Shown piece by piece: positions 42,263 to 53,532 of a stretch of DNA of 64,000 nucleotides. Below the pieces are notes generated by a model, which was not told the origin of the DNA, made no database searches, and was given only the letters and a program-made list of their open reading frames with translations. The stretch covers positions 2,232,001-2,296,000 of the forward strand of contig NW_020650859.1 in NCBI RefSeq assembly GCF_003573695.1, given 5' to 3'. Positions within the stretch are counted from its first letter, which is position 1. Each line of letters starts with the position of its first letter. The position numbers and the translations under genes are program-made. Source of the DNA: Papaver somniferum (Eukaryota; Streptophyta; Magnoliopsida; Ranunculales; Papaveraceae).

Positions 42263-42680
42263 ATGTCAGAAATTAGCATGCTATGGCTACCTTTAATAGC
42301 TTGCATGTCAGCTAAGTCTCGTACTAGCTTAGATCACATATCATATTGGAAAGAAATTTTTGCTACTGTGATATGGTTTATTTGGACATATAAATGTGTG
42401 ATATGGTTTATTTGGACATATAAATGTGAGAAATGCTTCTGGCATGTGGACACAGACCCTGTCAAGGATATTGGTCCAGTAATATCTCATGGTATTAGCA
42501 ACAGACCTTCGGATCGGAATGTGAGAACAAGAAAACTGTTGAAACAACTTAAAAAGGAGAAAGATGCACACTTCAGATTTACTTCTTCAAATTTAAGTTA
42601 TCCTAGACAATCAATTAAAGATTTTAGGAACTCAAATCGTAATTTGCCTAAGCCACAATGACAGCCTCAAACTGATTTCT
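42263..42680 (+). pseudogene. LINE 3'-end fragment with in-frame 30-bp duplication
   Basis: The frame contains ISYWKEIFATVIWFIWTYKC, the pattern seen just after the zf-RVT domain in plant L1-type LINEs (compare VLCSTVIWFIWKVRC in the LINE at 49.5 kb). A 30-bp unit at about 42366-42425 is tandemly duplicated, adding ten residues in frame. After it comes a basic stretch (RKLLKQLKKEKDAH). It lies in the possible 5' UTR intron of FKBP20-1, in opposite orientation. Confidence 0.5.
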
Positions 42681-44130
42681 TCCCGTAATCCTTAATGTGT
42701 GGAAGGATTCTGGAAGTGTCCAAACAATAAATTAGCAAGCCTTCTTCTGTCTATATTCTTTGTGTTACTTGTAGACTAGCTAAGAGTAAGTAGCCCTCGT
42801 GTATGATGATAAGATTAACAAACCTTAGCCCATTTAGAATAATTATTTTGACCTCAGAAACAGACAATCCTTTTTTCAACATTCAATCGTGAATTAAGTT
42901 AATATATAAAGAATTGTTCTAGTATGAAAAAAGGATTGTCAATTTTTGAGATAGTAAATTTGAGAAAATGGATACATCGATAGTAAAATTAGATAATATA
43001 AATTAGAACATGATTATTTACTAAATTAGACAAAGATAGTAAATTCAGTACATATAAGTTCTAGTATGTATCAATTACTAACTAAAACTCCATTCAGTGC
43101 TATAAAACCCAGCAGTATCGGGTCGCTAAAAATGGTATGACAATAACAAGTGTAATGGATCTCTAACATTGAAAACCTTTTCTCAACAATAGATGGGCAA
43201 ACTAAATTTGGTTGTTTATTTGTTCCTGTGTGTACTAATCAGTAGCCAAAACTCAATTCAGTCCATGTGTTTATAAAACACGCAAATAACCCAAACAACC
43301 GACCTTTGGATCCTAAATTGGTGATATAGAAGCCATACTGTGGGCAAGGATACAAAAGCTAACAACGATAGGGTTTCGAACATGAGAAAAAGACTGTTGA
43401 AACGACTTAAAAAGGAGAAAGGTGCACCACATCAGGTATTTCTAATTTACGTACCTAGACAATGTATTAAAGACTATAAGAACTTTAATCATAATTTCCT
43501 TAAGCCACAATGGCAGCCTAAAACTGATTTCTTGCAGTAATCACTAATGTCTGGAAGGATTTTATGTCTTCTTAATCCCTCCTTTAAAACGCTATGTAGC
43601 AATAAAAAGAATCTAAACAATAATGTGGCGAGCCTTCTTCTATCCATAGTCTTTGAGTTACTTGTGGACTAGCTAACTGGATTGGAAAGTAAGTATCCCT
43701 CGTGCGTTATGATGATAAGATAACAAACCTAGCCCATTTACAGCAACTATAGTAACCTCAAAAATCGACATTCCTTTTCTCAACATTCAATGGCAAAAAT
43801 AGAATAGTATACTTACAAATGGTATGACAATAATAAGTTTCATGGCAACAACATTTCACATGAATCAATCAAATAAATCCATAATCACTAATCTCTAACA
43901 TCAAAACCCTTTCTCAGAGGCAACTTGATAGCACTAAATTTGGTTCCTTTTAATCCTGTGTGTACTGATTAGTATCTAAAACTCAATTCAGTGGTCTTAA
44001 AACCAAGTTCACTGCAAGAAATTTCACATTAATAAAATAATCCATAATCACTGAAACCCTTTCTCAACATTCAAAGGCCAAATTAGATAGTACAAAAATT
44101 TGTTCCCTACGCGTGGAATCAAAACTCAAT
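42500..44130. repeat. large imperfect tandem duplications, including LINE 3' sequence
   Basis: Blocks at 42530-43260 recur at 43385-43995, and a short third copy lies near 44045-44120. Shared anchors are AACTTAAAAAGGAGAAAG (42545 and 43403), CGAGCCTTCTTCT-like (about 42738 and 43628) and AAAACTCAATTCAGT (43248, 43978). Spacing drifts from about 860 to 730 bases because of deletions. The 66-codon frame at 43340-43540 is the second copy of the LINE tail. Confidence 0.6.
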
Positions 44131-44306
44131 TGCAAGAATTTGAAAAACCACAAAAAAAATCATGGCAACAACAATATTTTTCACATCAATCAATCCAATA
44201 ATATTTTACATAATCAGACAGGTAACTACAAAAATATACCAAAAACAGAGGGGAAAAAAGTCAGATTTCAAGACTAGGGTTATGAGTAATTTGTCTACTT
44301 ACTTGA

Positions 44307-44456
44307 GATAGGTATGTTGTTTTGGCAGAAGAACCTGTAAAAGTGAGGTTAAAGGAAGAAGAATTTAATGGAACCAAATAGGAAGATTCTGAAATTTTGG
44401 GACCCAAGAGGAGTATTGTAGGAGAAGGAGGAGGAGATAGGAACTGTTGTTGCCAT
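44307..44456 (-). pseudogene. orphan first exon resembling a chloroplast transit peptide
   Basis: From ATG 44456 the minus strand encodes MATTVPISSSFSYNTPLGSQ. The reading then continues better in another frame as a Ser/Thr-rich stretch (LVPLNSSSFNLTFTGSSAKT) ending in CTCAA followed by a consensus GTAAGT donor at 44307. Composition, lack of acidic residues and the exon end resemble a plastid transit peptide exon, but the frame is broken and no downstream exons are recognised. It could alternatively be the non-coding first exon of FKBP20-1, spliced to 42254. Confidence 0.35.
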
Positions 44457-44459
44457 AGA

Positions 44460-45346
44460 CAGCACAAAGAGAATCAAGAATATCTTTCTCTGAAAAACCT
44501 TACCCTACCCCTCTTCACTGCTGAAAATTTTAGGGATTTCTCATCCTATTGTTGGGCCTTGGTAAGATCATGCTCAAATAGAAATGTAGCCCGAAAGAGT
44601 TTGTTTGGATTGGGCCTGATTTGACGGAAGTCCATAGGTTTCACATGTTTGACGACTAGAAGCAGAAGTAGTTATCCAAACACCCTCTCCATAGGAAGGT
44701 TACTCTTTTTCTTGAAAAAGTTATTCTTAAATTTCATTCTTAACTTCTAACTTTTCAACTTAATTAAGTCAAAAAGTTTCTTTTTAAGATGTATCCAATA
44801 CTAAAGGATTTTATTTATGAATAACCACAAGTGACTAGAATTTTTGTGACGAAACATCAAATTTGGAAAATCCAATTACCGCAAAGATTTCAATTTTTTC
44901 TAGCCCTAAAAATCAATAGGCTAGAAACTTATCACTTTCTATTTTGTGGTTATGTCTAGGAAATCTCTCTTAATAAATCTCTCTGAGCAGCCATGTACTT
45001 GTGTTAGATAATAAATATCTCGCCATTAATTCTTCTATATGGGATGATTTAATATATGTTAGCACTTCTCTTTTAGATTTTGCTGTTGATTTTTTTTTGG
45101 TTTTGTTTGGTTGAGATTTGGGTTGTTAGTGTTTCTATGATTTGGGTTATGATGGAGAAAAGAGACCAGACCATATAACCATCTGAAACTCGGATTTACA
45201 AACAAACCACATCTTCAGCAACAACTCTGGCATCTATGTTTACATTGGATATGTTTTACAGCTCTAGATATCCTCTAATTCTTCTCTTAGGGATTATCTT
45301 TGATCTGTGTTTAATTAGATTATATTTTGTTTAAGCAGTATGTGTA
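44460..45346. other. gene-free stretch
   Basis: AT-rich sequence without recognised features. Confidence 0.4.
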
Positions 45347-46054
45347 ATGGGTTTATTATGCTTGAGTTACTCTGAGATCAATAGCTCCAAGTTTGGTGAT
45401 GAATATTTTCAGCAGGAAAAGCAGTTTCGACGGATTTTCAGGCGTTATCTTTGTATTCCGTATGGAAATGATTCTGATAAACCTCTCTTGGAAGCAATAA
45501 GCATGGCATCAATTCAAGTCAGGGAAACCAATACGGTCTCAATTCATTATTCAATATTTTCTTCAAGTTTTTCAATCACTATAATTGTTACAACATCTTC
45601 ATTGCCGACACAGCACAATTCGTTTCGATTTAGACTCTTTAAGACGGATTCATACTGCCACTGCTACTCAAGACACAATGGTTACTACTGTTACTCAAGA
45701 CACTTTGGTTATTGTATAGAAATTGTTACTATTAGTTGGGTCATTATTACCCTGATTGCATTAGGTAATCAAAAATTTAAAAACTCCAGTTCATGTTGTT
45801 TACATGTTCTGATGAACATTGGGTTGGATTTGATCCAGTCATTGCGTTGTGCTTTGATAGATTCCCTAGTTGTTTGTTCCTCTCCTTTGCGAGAGAGAAG
45901 AAGGTCCTGTGAAACTATTTTTAGGTCTGAAGGGATAGGATTGATAGGCAAGAATTGGTGGATATACTACAACTTGAATGATTATTTTGTAATCTTGAAA
46001 ATATCATGTAAGGTTTCCGATTTTCTAAATCGGTTTTATCAATGTATTGGCTGA
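45347..46054 (+). CDS. uncharacterised ORF (235 aa), doubtful
   Basis: A 235-codon frame with no recognised domain. A short hydrophobic segment (IEIVTISWVIITLIALG) lies near residue 130. Composition is uneven, rich in Ser, Tyr, Cys and His (CHCYSRHNGYYCYSRHFGYC), which reflects a short DNA repeat of TACTCAAGACAC(A/T) at about 45665 and 45695. It is more likely a chance frame or a decayed gene than a working one. Confidence 0.2.
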   Translation: MGLLCLSYSEINSSKFGDEYFQQEKQFRRIFRRYLCIPYGNDSDKPLLEAISMASIQVRETNTVSIHYSIFSSSFSITIIVTTSSLPTQHNSFRFRLFKTDSYCHCYSRHNGYYCYSRHFGYCIEIVTISWVIITLIALGNQKFKNSSSCCLHVLMNIGLDLIQSLRCALIDSLVVCSSPLRERRRSCETIFRSEGIGLIGKNWWIYYNLNDYFVILKISCKVSDFLNRFYQCIG

Positions 46055-46750
46055 GGTTATCCTCTTTTATGAAAAAAAAAGGTTATTTCTATGAAATTGA
46101 AAACTCAGCTTAGCCCTGCACACTTCCCTAAAACAGAAAAATTAAAAAAATGCATACGAGCTTCACCAATTCCAAAGTCAAATCATATTCACTAATTAAA
46201 TCTAACTAGTTATACTTAATTGGTTTAGATAATTAAGTTCATTAACACAAATTAACAGAAGGAATTTTATCATAAAAATTGTAGGATAAGGGTTGTTGAG
46301 TTTATTACATCTGATCCCATTTTATTTTCTGTTTTCTTATTAGCCCTTAAAGTTTCCGTAGCCCCAATAATAGGTTTCATATATTGTTAAATTCTTTTTG
46401 GTCTCCGTATTATTAGAACGATTTTTTGGAGTTCATGGAAATTTTATGGGACATGGGTGTTGATGGTGGTTTTTAGTTTAGAGTTAAAATCGTGAAACCT
46501 TAGTCAAACAGTGGCGTCACACTTGAGTAATAATTTCGCCACTAGAACATTTATTAAACCATTCAACATGTCTGCGTAAAATTACCGGGGTACCTTTTTT
46601 TTATGTAAATGCCATGCTCCACGGCAAATCCCTTGGTACTGACTGGTATCACCTCTACACATGCCAGCCGCGCATGTTAGCCAAACGTGCCAATCACGCG
46701 TGACAGATATTTTAAATTAGAGTTTCAACACGCTAAACCCTAATAGCCAT
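46055..46750. other. gene-free stretch
   Basis: No gene. The final 100 bases (CATGCCAGCCGCGCATG near 46660) already resemble the minisatellite that follows, so the array may once have begun earlier. Confidence 0.4.
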
Positions 46751-47170
46751 ATCTCCGCGCCAAAGGAATGTCAACCATGCCATCCGCACCACCGTGCCAA
46801 TGGCATGCCATGCCAGCCACATCTCCGCGCTAAAGGCATGCCAACCATGCCAGTCGCACCACCGTTCCAATGGAATGCCATGCCAGCCACAACTACGCGC
46901 CAAAGGCATGCCAACCATGCTAGCCGCACCACCGTGCCAATGGCATGCCATGCAAGCCACATCTCCGCGCCAAAGGCATGCAAACATGCCAGCCGCACCA
47001 TCGTGTTAATGGCATGCCATGCCAGCCGCACCATCGTGCCACTGGCATGCCATGCCAGCCACATATCCGCGCCAAAGGCATGCCAACCATGCCATCCTCA
47101 CCACCGCGCCAATGGAATGCCATGTCAGCCACATCTCCGCGCCAAAGGCATGCCAACCATGCCATCCTAA
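46751..47170. repeat. 70-bp minisatellite, about six units
   Basis: Units start at 46751, 46821, 46891, 46961, 47063 and 47133, each opening with ATCTCCGCGCCAAAGGCATG or a close variant. The fourth unit is 102 bp because an internal ~33-bp piece (GGCATGCCATGCCAGCC plus GCACCATCGTG) is duplicated. Within units the CATGCCA/GGCATG words recur. The unit is GC-rich against an AT-rich background. As 70 is not a multiple of three, all frames read through as His/Pro/Ala-rich or Trp/Gly/Met-rich peptides. Confidence 0.93.
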
Positions 47171-49457
47171 CTCTAGGTCAACACAACTGGCATATACAAG
47201 GGCTCCAATGGTCGACTTTATTGAATTTATTCCGGTTGGTCTGATGGTCTAGCCTCAATTTTTTTTTTTTTTGTATCTCAATCACTCTATTTCACCCAAT
47301 CACTTATAAGAAAATAGAACAAAAGGTGAAAAGGATTCAACGAGATACGGCGAAACTACCATGTTTTTTTTTTTAATTATAACACCTGAGCTCTGTGGTT
47401 TTATGAATAGACTCTTTTGATGTTTCCATCTATTCAGATTGGTTCCTCAACTCCTATAACCAAGATGCTTCCATCCACTTAGATTGGTTAGTGGCATCCT
47501 TAATAAACATAAATTTCTAGGCTTTGGAGTTTATTTATTGCAACTAAAAAGTTTCTCCCACACCCACAAACTTAAATCTAACATTGTCCTCAATGTTCTA
47601 AAGATAAAATTAAAATCATATGAACAAGGAGAAACTGTTACCATTTGAAGCAAAAGAGTTAACGAAAGATATTACCGTATTGCATGAGATTGGGTTACCT
47701 CCCAAGAAGTGCTAAGTTTAACGTCTTCAGCCAGACCAAGAAAGGATCAGTCACCTTATAGAATCATAAAATAATAGCCGGAATAACTGCGGATCACCAA
47801 AACCAAATAGAGATATCACAAGTAAAAGGAATCTGCAACATGCCAAGAAAATTAACAAATAAAGCACAACCTTGTCTAGTTTCCTGTTTAAGACAACTAC
47901 ATCTAGCTGTGGTTCAGGTTCAGGTTCTAGAACAGGGTCTAGATAAAATATTTCCATGGGTTGCATTTCCTCATAAGTTCTAGAGGTTCTAGAACTTAGA
48001 ATAACCTAGAGTCTAGTGTACAGGTTTTAGAGTCTGTAAAAACTCAAATAAAAACTTAGAATCACATAATAATAACCTGAATAACTGAGGATCCTCTAAG
48101 TCAATCAGATTTGACTAACACATCTGACCACAATGAGAGTGGTGGTGTTCCTTAAACAAATATGTCGACCCTAATCTCCTAAAGTAATTAGGTTTAGTCT
48201 CAGAACTAAATAACTGACATATTTCAAATTCAAACGTTCCCACAAATGGAATAAAAGTTTTTGGTGGGAAAACAAAATCAATCTGGGTATCATAGCCTGG
48301 GTAAACCACATCAACTAGAGGATGGGTTTCTAACAACTGAACTTCTTCCTGTACATTATTAGCTCCGGGAGAGCTAGTATGACGGTAGTCTGGCACAATT
48401 GTTGAGGCACATATATCAAGTCCCGAGTGAGGGACCTTTCTAAGAGTTAAAACACATGGAGAATGGTAATCACCCCCAAACTTAGAGTTTTCAGTGTCTC
48501 TAGAAAGACTAGTCACAACTTCCCTAATTTCTAGGTCATCAGATTCTTGGAAATGGTCAATTGATTTTTCTAAGTCAGGTTCATCCTCACTAATATCTAC
48601 GAGTTCACTTTCTTTGTCTAAGACTATTGTTTCTAAATCGCTAGACTCAAAAAACTACATCGACAATAAAGATAATTTTTCTCGGCAATAATAACTTTAC
48701 TTTCTTTCCTTTTCACGCGTTGATTTTCTGCCAGCACACTCCCAGCATGCTTCTTACTCATCTCTGATGCTATCAAACACACTAGCCACACCCAAATCAA
48801 CCGAAAATAGCACAAAATCACGAGAATATCTCACGGGACAATATTCCTCTCTGTTTTGTTAAATCCACGTAAAGTTTGATATTTTCTCGAAACCAAAGGA
48901 CTTACCAGACATGTTTCATCATCACAGGCCCAAACGAAGCCTTTCCCATGAAAATCTCCACGTAAATCTCAGCCCAAACTTTCCCAGAAAACCCGAGAAA
49001 ACTAGCCTCTCCTGTTTTGTTGGGAAACAATATCCATCCAAAATTCAGCGATCAAATTGCCTGTAATAACTCTGTTATGCACTATCAAATCATCTCAAAA
49101 AGTTTCAGCCATTGAGTGTCTCTAAAACACCTTCAAATCTCGAGTCAAAATCTTCCCGTGATTCTGCAAAGTTTTCCCGCCAAAAATGAAATTCAAAAGA
49201 GGAAGAAGAAGGTGGACTGCCCCTATCATGTTCTGGGATGCGAATAGTAGGTGCCTTGAGGGATGCCCCTTATCCAAACTGTGGGTGCCAATAACAATTC
49301 CTCCGGGTGCTTTAGACAACTTTTCGAGCTGATTTTTCCAAAAATATTTATTTTCCAAAAATACCTACACACACAAAAAACACCGTAATAAGTACAAAAT
49401 CAAGTACCAATAATACAGAAAATTGAGGACAACTTAGACACAAAAATGGGTTTATCA
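47171..49457 (-). mobile_element. degenerate LTR-retrotransposon remnant, minus strand
   Basis: On the minus strand an LTR-like start, TGATAAACCCATTTTTGTG, lies at 49457, exactly where the neighbouring LINE reading stops. A motif complementary to 47561-47597 (ATTGAGGACAATGTTAGATT, then a G-rich tract) matches the 3' non-coding motif of the two Athila elements. A 133-codon frame at 48115-48516 (PHSGLDICASTIVPDYRHTS) looks retrotransposon-derived but has no named domain. No intact LTR pair, primer site or pol is visible. Confidence 0.45.
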
Positions 49458-50622
49458 GTTGTACAAGCGACTCATCATTTTTTGGTCTGTAAAACAAATC
49501 ATCCATTATACTATGCCCTGGTTTGGTTGTATCATTATAACTATATATAAACTTAATTATGTTATTTGATGTCACTACACTATTCTGCTTTTCATGTTTG
49601 AAAACAACCTTGCATCGCACTTTCCATATGAACCAAATTACAGTACTGCATAAGACATACCAATCAATATCATATTCTCCCCTTTGGGGATTTGCGAAGC
49701 AATCAGTTAACCATTCATGGAAAGAAACAGTACCATTCCGTATAAAATCCATATCAAAATTAAAATGCATCCATACCTGAGAGACGTAGTTACATTGTAA
49801 GAACAAATGTGTCATATTTTCTTCATGCTCATTACATAGCTTACACTTAGTATCTATATCAGGTATAATTGCCGCCACTCGCATACTATTTGGGAGTATG
49901 GAATGGGCTACCTTCCAGATGAAGGTTTTAATGGCAGGAGAAGTCTCCATTCTCCATATCATACTCCATTTTTTTTCAACTGTCCCCCTGAGTTTATATG
50001 ACTGTAAAGCGACTTGACAGAAAACGTACCTTTATCATTTAGAGTCCATCTGGTAGTGTCCATTTTATCCTCCACTGGAATTTTTATTTTCTGAATCTTT
50101 GTTATTGTGTGTGCATCAAAACATTTTCTCAATTTCTCTAGATCCCAATTTTTTTGATCAGTAATTAGATCACTTACTTTTCTTAGACCCTCATAATTTG
50201 TATCAGGTCTTTGCATAGGAATTTTAGTGTCTGGGATCCAAAGATTATCCCAGATGTCGATATTCTTACCATTTCCTATCTCCCAGTAGCAACATTTTTT
50301 AATTTGGTTTATACCGTTTAGAAAACCTTTCCAGATCCAGCTATCTCTACTTTTAGGTTTACTATCTATATGAAGAATGTCACAATTGGGATAGTATTTT
50401 TCTTTCAAAATAGTTACACACAGAGAATTAGGGTTTTGTTTTAAGTTCCAGCCCATCTTTGCTAACACAGCAAGGTTAAATTTCCTAACATTTTTTATAC
50501 CTAAACCCCCTTCTTCAAGAGTTTTATAGATGGCATTCCAAGTTTTTAAGCACACTCCTTTTTGTCCATTTTCATTTAAGCATTTTTTTCCCCACCAATA
50601 ATCACGTTGAAGCTTGGTTAAC
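49458..50622 (-). pseudogene. L1-type LINE ORF2, C-terminal part
   Basis: This is the continuation of the reverse-transcriptase protein from 62376, after the Athila 2 insertion. It reads TKLQRDYWWGKKCL, then EEGGLGIKNVRKFNLAVLAK, then SWIWKGFLNGINQIKKCCYW. A frame change in a run of eight A near 49970 separates it from the zf-RVT domain (CKLCNEHEENMTHLFLQC) and the STVIWFIWKVRC segment. The frame is lost near 49457, where an LTR-like sequence begins. No poly(A) tail is seen, so the 3' end is truncated or displaced. Confidence 0.88.
50618..50622 (+). repeat. target-site duplication TTAAC (left) of Athila 2
   Basis: TTAAC precedes the LTR start; the same bases follow the 3' LTR at 62371-62375. 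Confidence 0.93.
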
Positions 50623-52525
50623 TGATGAGTGCCAAATAAATGTATATATTTATCCCTTTTTGTTGGCATTTAACTCATCTTTTGTGCAGTAATTCTACAT
50701 TTTATCCCATATTCTGTATTTTCATTGTTTTCAAGAATAAATATTTTTCTTACTTAATTTTGCATTTTTAGGTAATAAATAAAATTTGGATGAATAGCAG
50801 AGCGGAAAAGAGCAGAAAAGTAGTGAAAAGCCGGGAGGAATTACACAAGGAAGCCGCAAAGAATGGAGCGCACGTCCAAAAAGCTAGGAATGGGCTCAAG
50901 AAGGAAGAATTGTTCTTAAAGAAGATATGGGCTTGGCATACCCAAGGCCCAAAACCCTTACCCAAACCCATTTTCTATATCCATACCCGCCTCAATTCCC
51001 GATCGTCAGATTGGATCGCATCTGCATCCTACGGTCGGTTCTTTGCCTGCGCATCAAACCTCGATACTTCCGCTTAACACTACAACACCTAACTCCATCT
51101 TGGGTCGTCCGTTTTGCTACATCCCTTCATCCGACGGTCGCTCCACGCTTACCTCCGTATCGCCGTTGGATCCACCTACCATCTTCCCATCCATCGCTCC
51201 TTGTCACAGATCATCAAACTCCGCTGAACCTGCTTCACACCCTAGCAACCGAACACCTACACCCCAAACAAACATACCCTAATCTCATTATCCATCGATT
51301 TCTCTTCTCCCCAAATCTCTGCAACTCCATCACCTCCACCAGCTACACCTCCATCTCTTCACCCATCACCTTCTGCTCCACCATCACCTCTTCCCCGACC
51401 TAAGCCCATCATCACCATCACGTGCTATCTCTTTATCAACCACTAATTTCTCCAATTTCTCATCTCTCTTCTCACTGAAACCCTAGGTGAGAAATTGGGG
51501 ATATAAGTGATGTTAAAGCAACAATTGGAGCATGAGATGAACGAGAAGAAGTAATTGGAGAGTGGGTCGACGAGATGAAGTGAGTATCTCAACACATTAG
51601 GTAAATCAATTTTACCTAATTTTCTATTTTTTGGGGAAAAGGGGTTGGAACCCTAATTCTGAGAGGGGGAGTATATATTTGTAATGTTTTGTGTGAGAGA
51701 GGAGTGGGGATGATCTCTGGACTAGCCAGGAGAGAATTTAAACCAAAATATTATGTAATTCCAATTTCAGTCTTCTTATGCAGTTAACAGTTGATTGTTG
51801 TGTGTATCTTATGTTTCAATTAGCATATGTGATGAATGTTGATACTGTTAACATGTGTAGTATGAGATAATTAGCAACAAGCTGAGGCTTTGATGAAGCC
51901 TTGGTGCACTGTCAAATGGTAAATTGCTAGGATAGGATGCCATATGCCCTGTTTTGCTTGAGCATTGAGAAGAAAGCAGTGCTATGATTGCCTGTGATTG
52001 ATTGTGCTGTCAAAAGACAGTCAATACTAGGGGTATTTCTGTTAGCAAGCTGTTTTTCTTTCCTTTCTATTGTAAGCATAGGACTCACTTCAACCTAGGA
52101 ATATGTTATTTGATTAGGACACAAGTTGGAATCTAAGCCTTGGCTTAGCCACAATATCTTTCTCAGTCACTTACATTTTCAGTCTTGCTTTGCTTCAAAT
52201 TCAGTTTATATTTCTTAGCTATTGTCTTGCAATTTGTAGTCTCTGTGCACTGAAAACAGTGCACAAAATCTCCCTCTGCCCTTGGCTTCCAAGCCTTGGT
52301 TCTTAGCTGTTTTCTTTGCTGCTTTGCTTTACCTTGATGTTTTGGTTCTTTACTTCTGCCAATTCGTATGCCATATTGCTTTGTCTTGCTCACTGTCTCT
52401 ATTATTAGCTTAGGTTTCTCTTATAGTGCTCCCACTCCCTGTGGACTTTCCCCTGCTTTCCTTCTATTCTATAAACTTGGCCTTGTATACTTGCAAGTTT
52501 TGTGTGCAACCCCATTTCCACACCA
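50623..52525 (+). repeat. 5' LTR of Athila 2 (1903 bp)
   Basis: It starts TGATGAGTGCC and ends TTTCCACACCA. The first ~150 bases closely match the Athila 1 LTR; the middle is strongly diverged. Confidence 0.95.
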
Positions 52526-52531
52526 AGTTTT

Positions 52532-52549
52532 TGGCGCCGCTGCCGGGGA
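52532..52549 (+). other. primer-binding site of Athila 2
   Basis: TGGCGCCGCTGCCGGGGA, identical to that of element 1, six bases after the LTR. Confidence 0.85.
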
Positions 52550-53532
52550 GTGGTGTTGCCACTGCTGAGTTCCATTAGCATACTTGCCTGCAATCATTGC
52601 ACTGATTGCACTGTGATCATTGCAGGTACCACCTTGGCTGTGCTGCTGCTGCTGGTGCCTTCTCCATACTTGGCCTGACTATCTTTGCACTCTGTGATCA
52701 TTGCATACTTGCTGCTGCTGCTGCTGGTGCCAAGCTGTGCTGTGCTGTTGCTTCCAAGCCAAAGCCTGCTGCTGCCAAAGCCTGCTGCTGTCAACTGGGC
52801 TCGCCTATTTCCTTTTCTGCCGGGCTTGTGCACCCTCTGCCGCTGGGCTCTGTTCCAACCTTTGTTGCTGGGCTTGAACCAACTGAGCTGGGCTTAGTAA
52901 TCTCAATTTCGCTGGGCTTGCAACTTCTGCTCCTGGGCTTGTCCTTTTCTGCTGGGCTTCGCTGCAGATTCTGCTGGGCCTGTGTTGCTGAGTCACTTCA
53001 ATTGCTGCTGGGCTTGAACGTGAGCTGCTTAGGACGATCCTAAAGCCCAACTGGGCTGTGCAACTAAAAGGGGACCAAAAGCCTAACTAGGCTTCCCTCC
53101 AAAAATCAAGTAAGCCTAACCCATGAGTTAACCCACTTGGGCCTCATTTAAATTCAAATTCGGGCTTGTAATAATTAATTTAATTATTTATTTGGGATTG
53201 TAATAATTTTTATTTTCCTTTATTTTCTTTTTCTTTTTTTTATTTGGGACTGTAATTATTTTTTTTGTCTTTATTTTTCTTTTTCTTTTTCATTTTCTTT
53301 TATGGGCTTGTCTTAATTATTATTACTGTTTTTATTTTCTTTTATGGGTTGTGCTAATTTATGCTAGGTTTAGTTCAAAATTTTTTTTCCAAAGCCCAAT
53401 TTTAAACCAAAAACCAAAATCCCTTGTTAGTCCAACACCCATTCAAAACCAAATCTTCATAACCCTTGTGGGCCAAAATTGTTTCCGATTGCTCTGTCTG
53501 ACCAACATGTTAGTTGAGGAACCTACAAGGAC
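52550..53532 (+). repeat. CTG-rich untranslated leader of Athila 2
   Basis: GCTGCTGCTGG and GCTGGGCTTG units dominate 52630-53030, followed by a T-rich tract. It is the same organisation as element 1 but with different unit order and number. Confidence 0.75.

Noticed and set aside
46751..47170. CRISPR-like array
   Set aside because: Units are directly adjacent without unique spacers and the genome is a plant.
46733..47252. Overlapping frames on both strands over the minisatellite
   Set aside because: A 70-bp unit without stops opens all frames; composition follows the repeat, not a protein.
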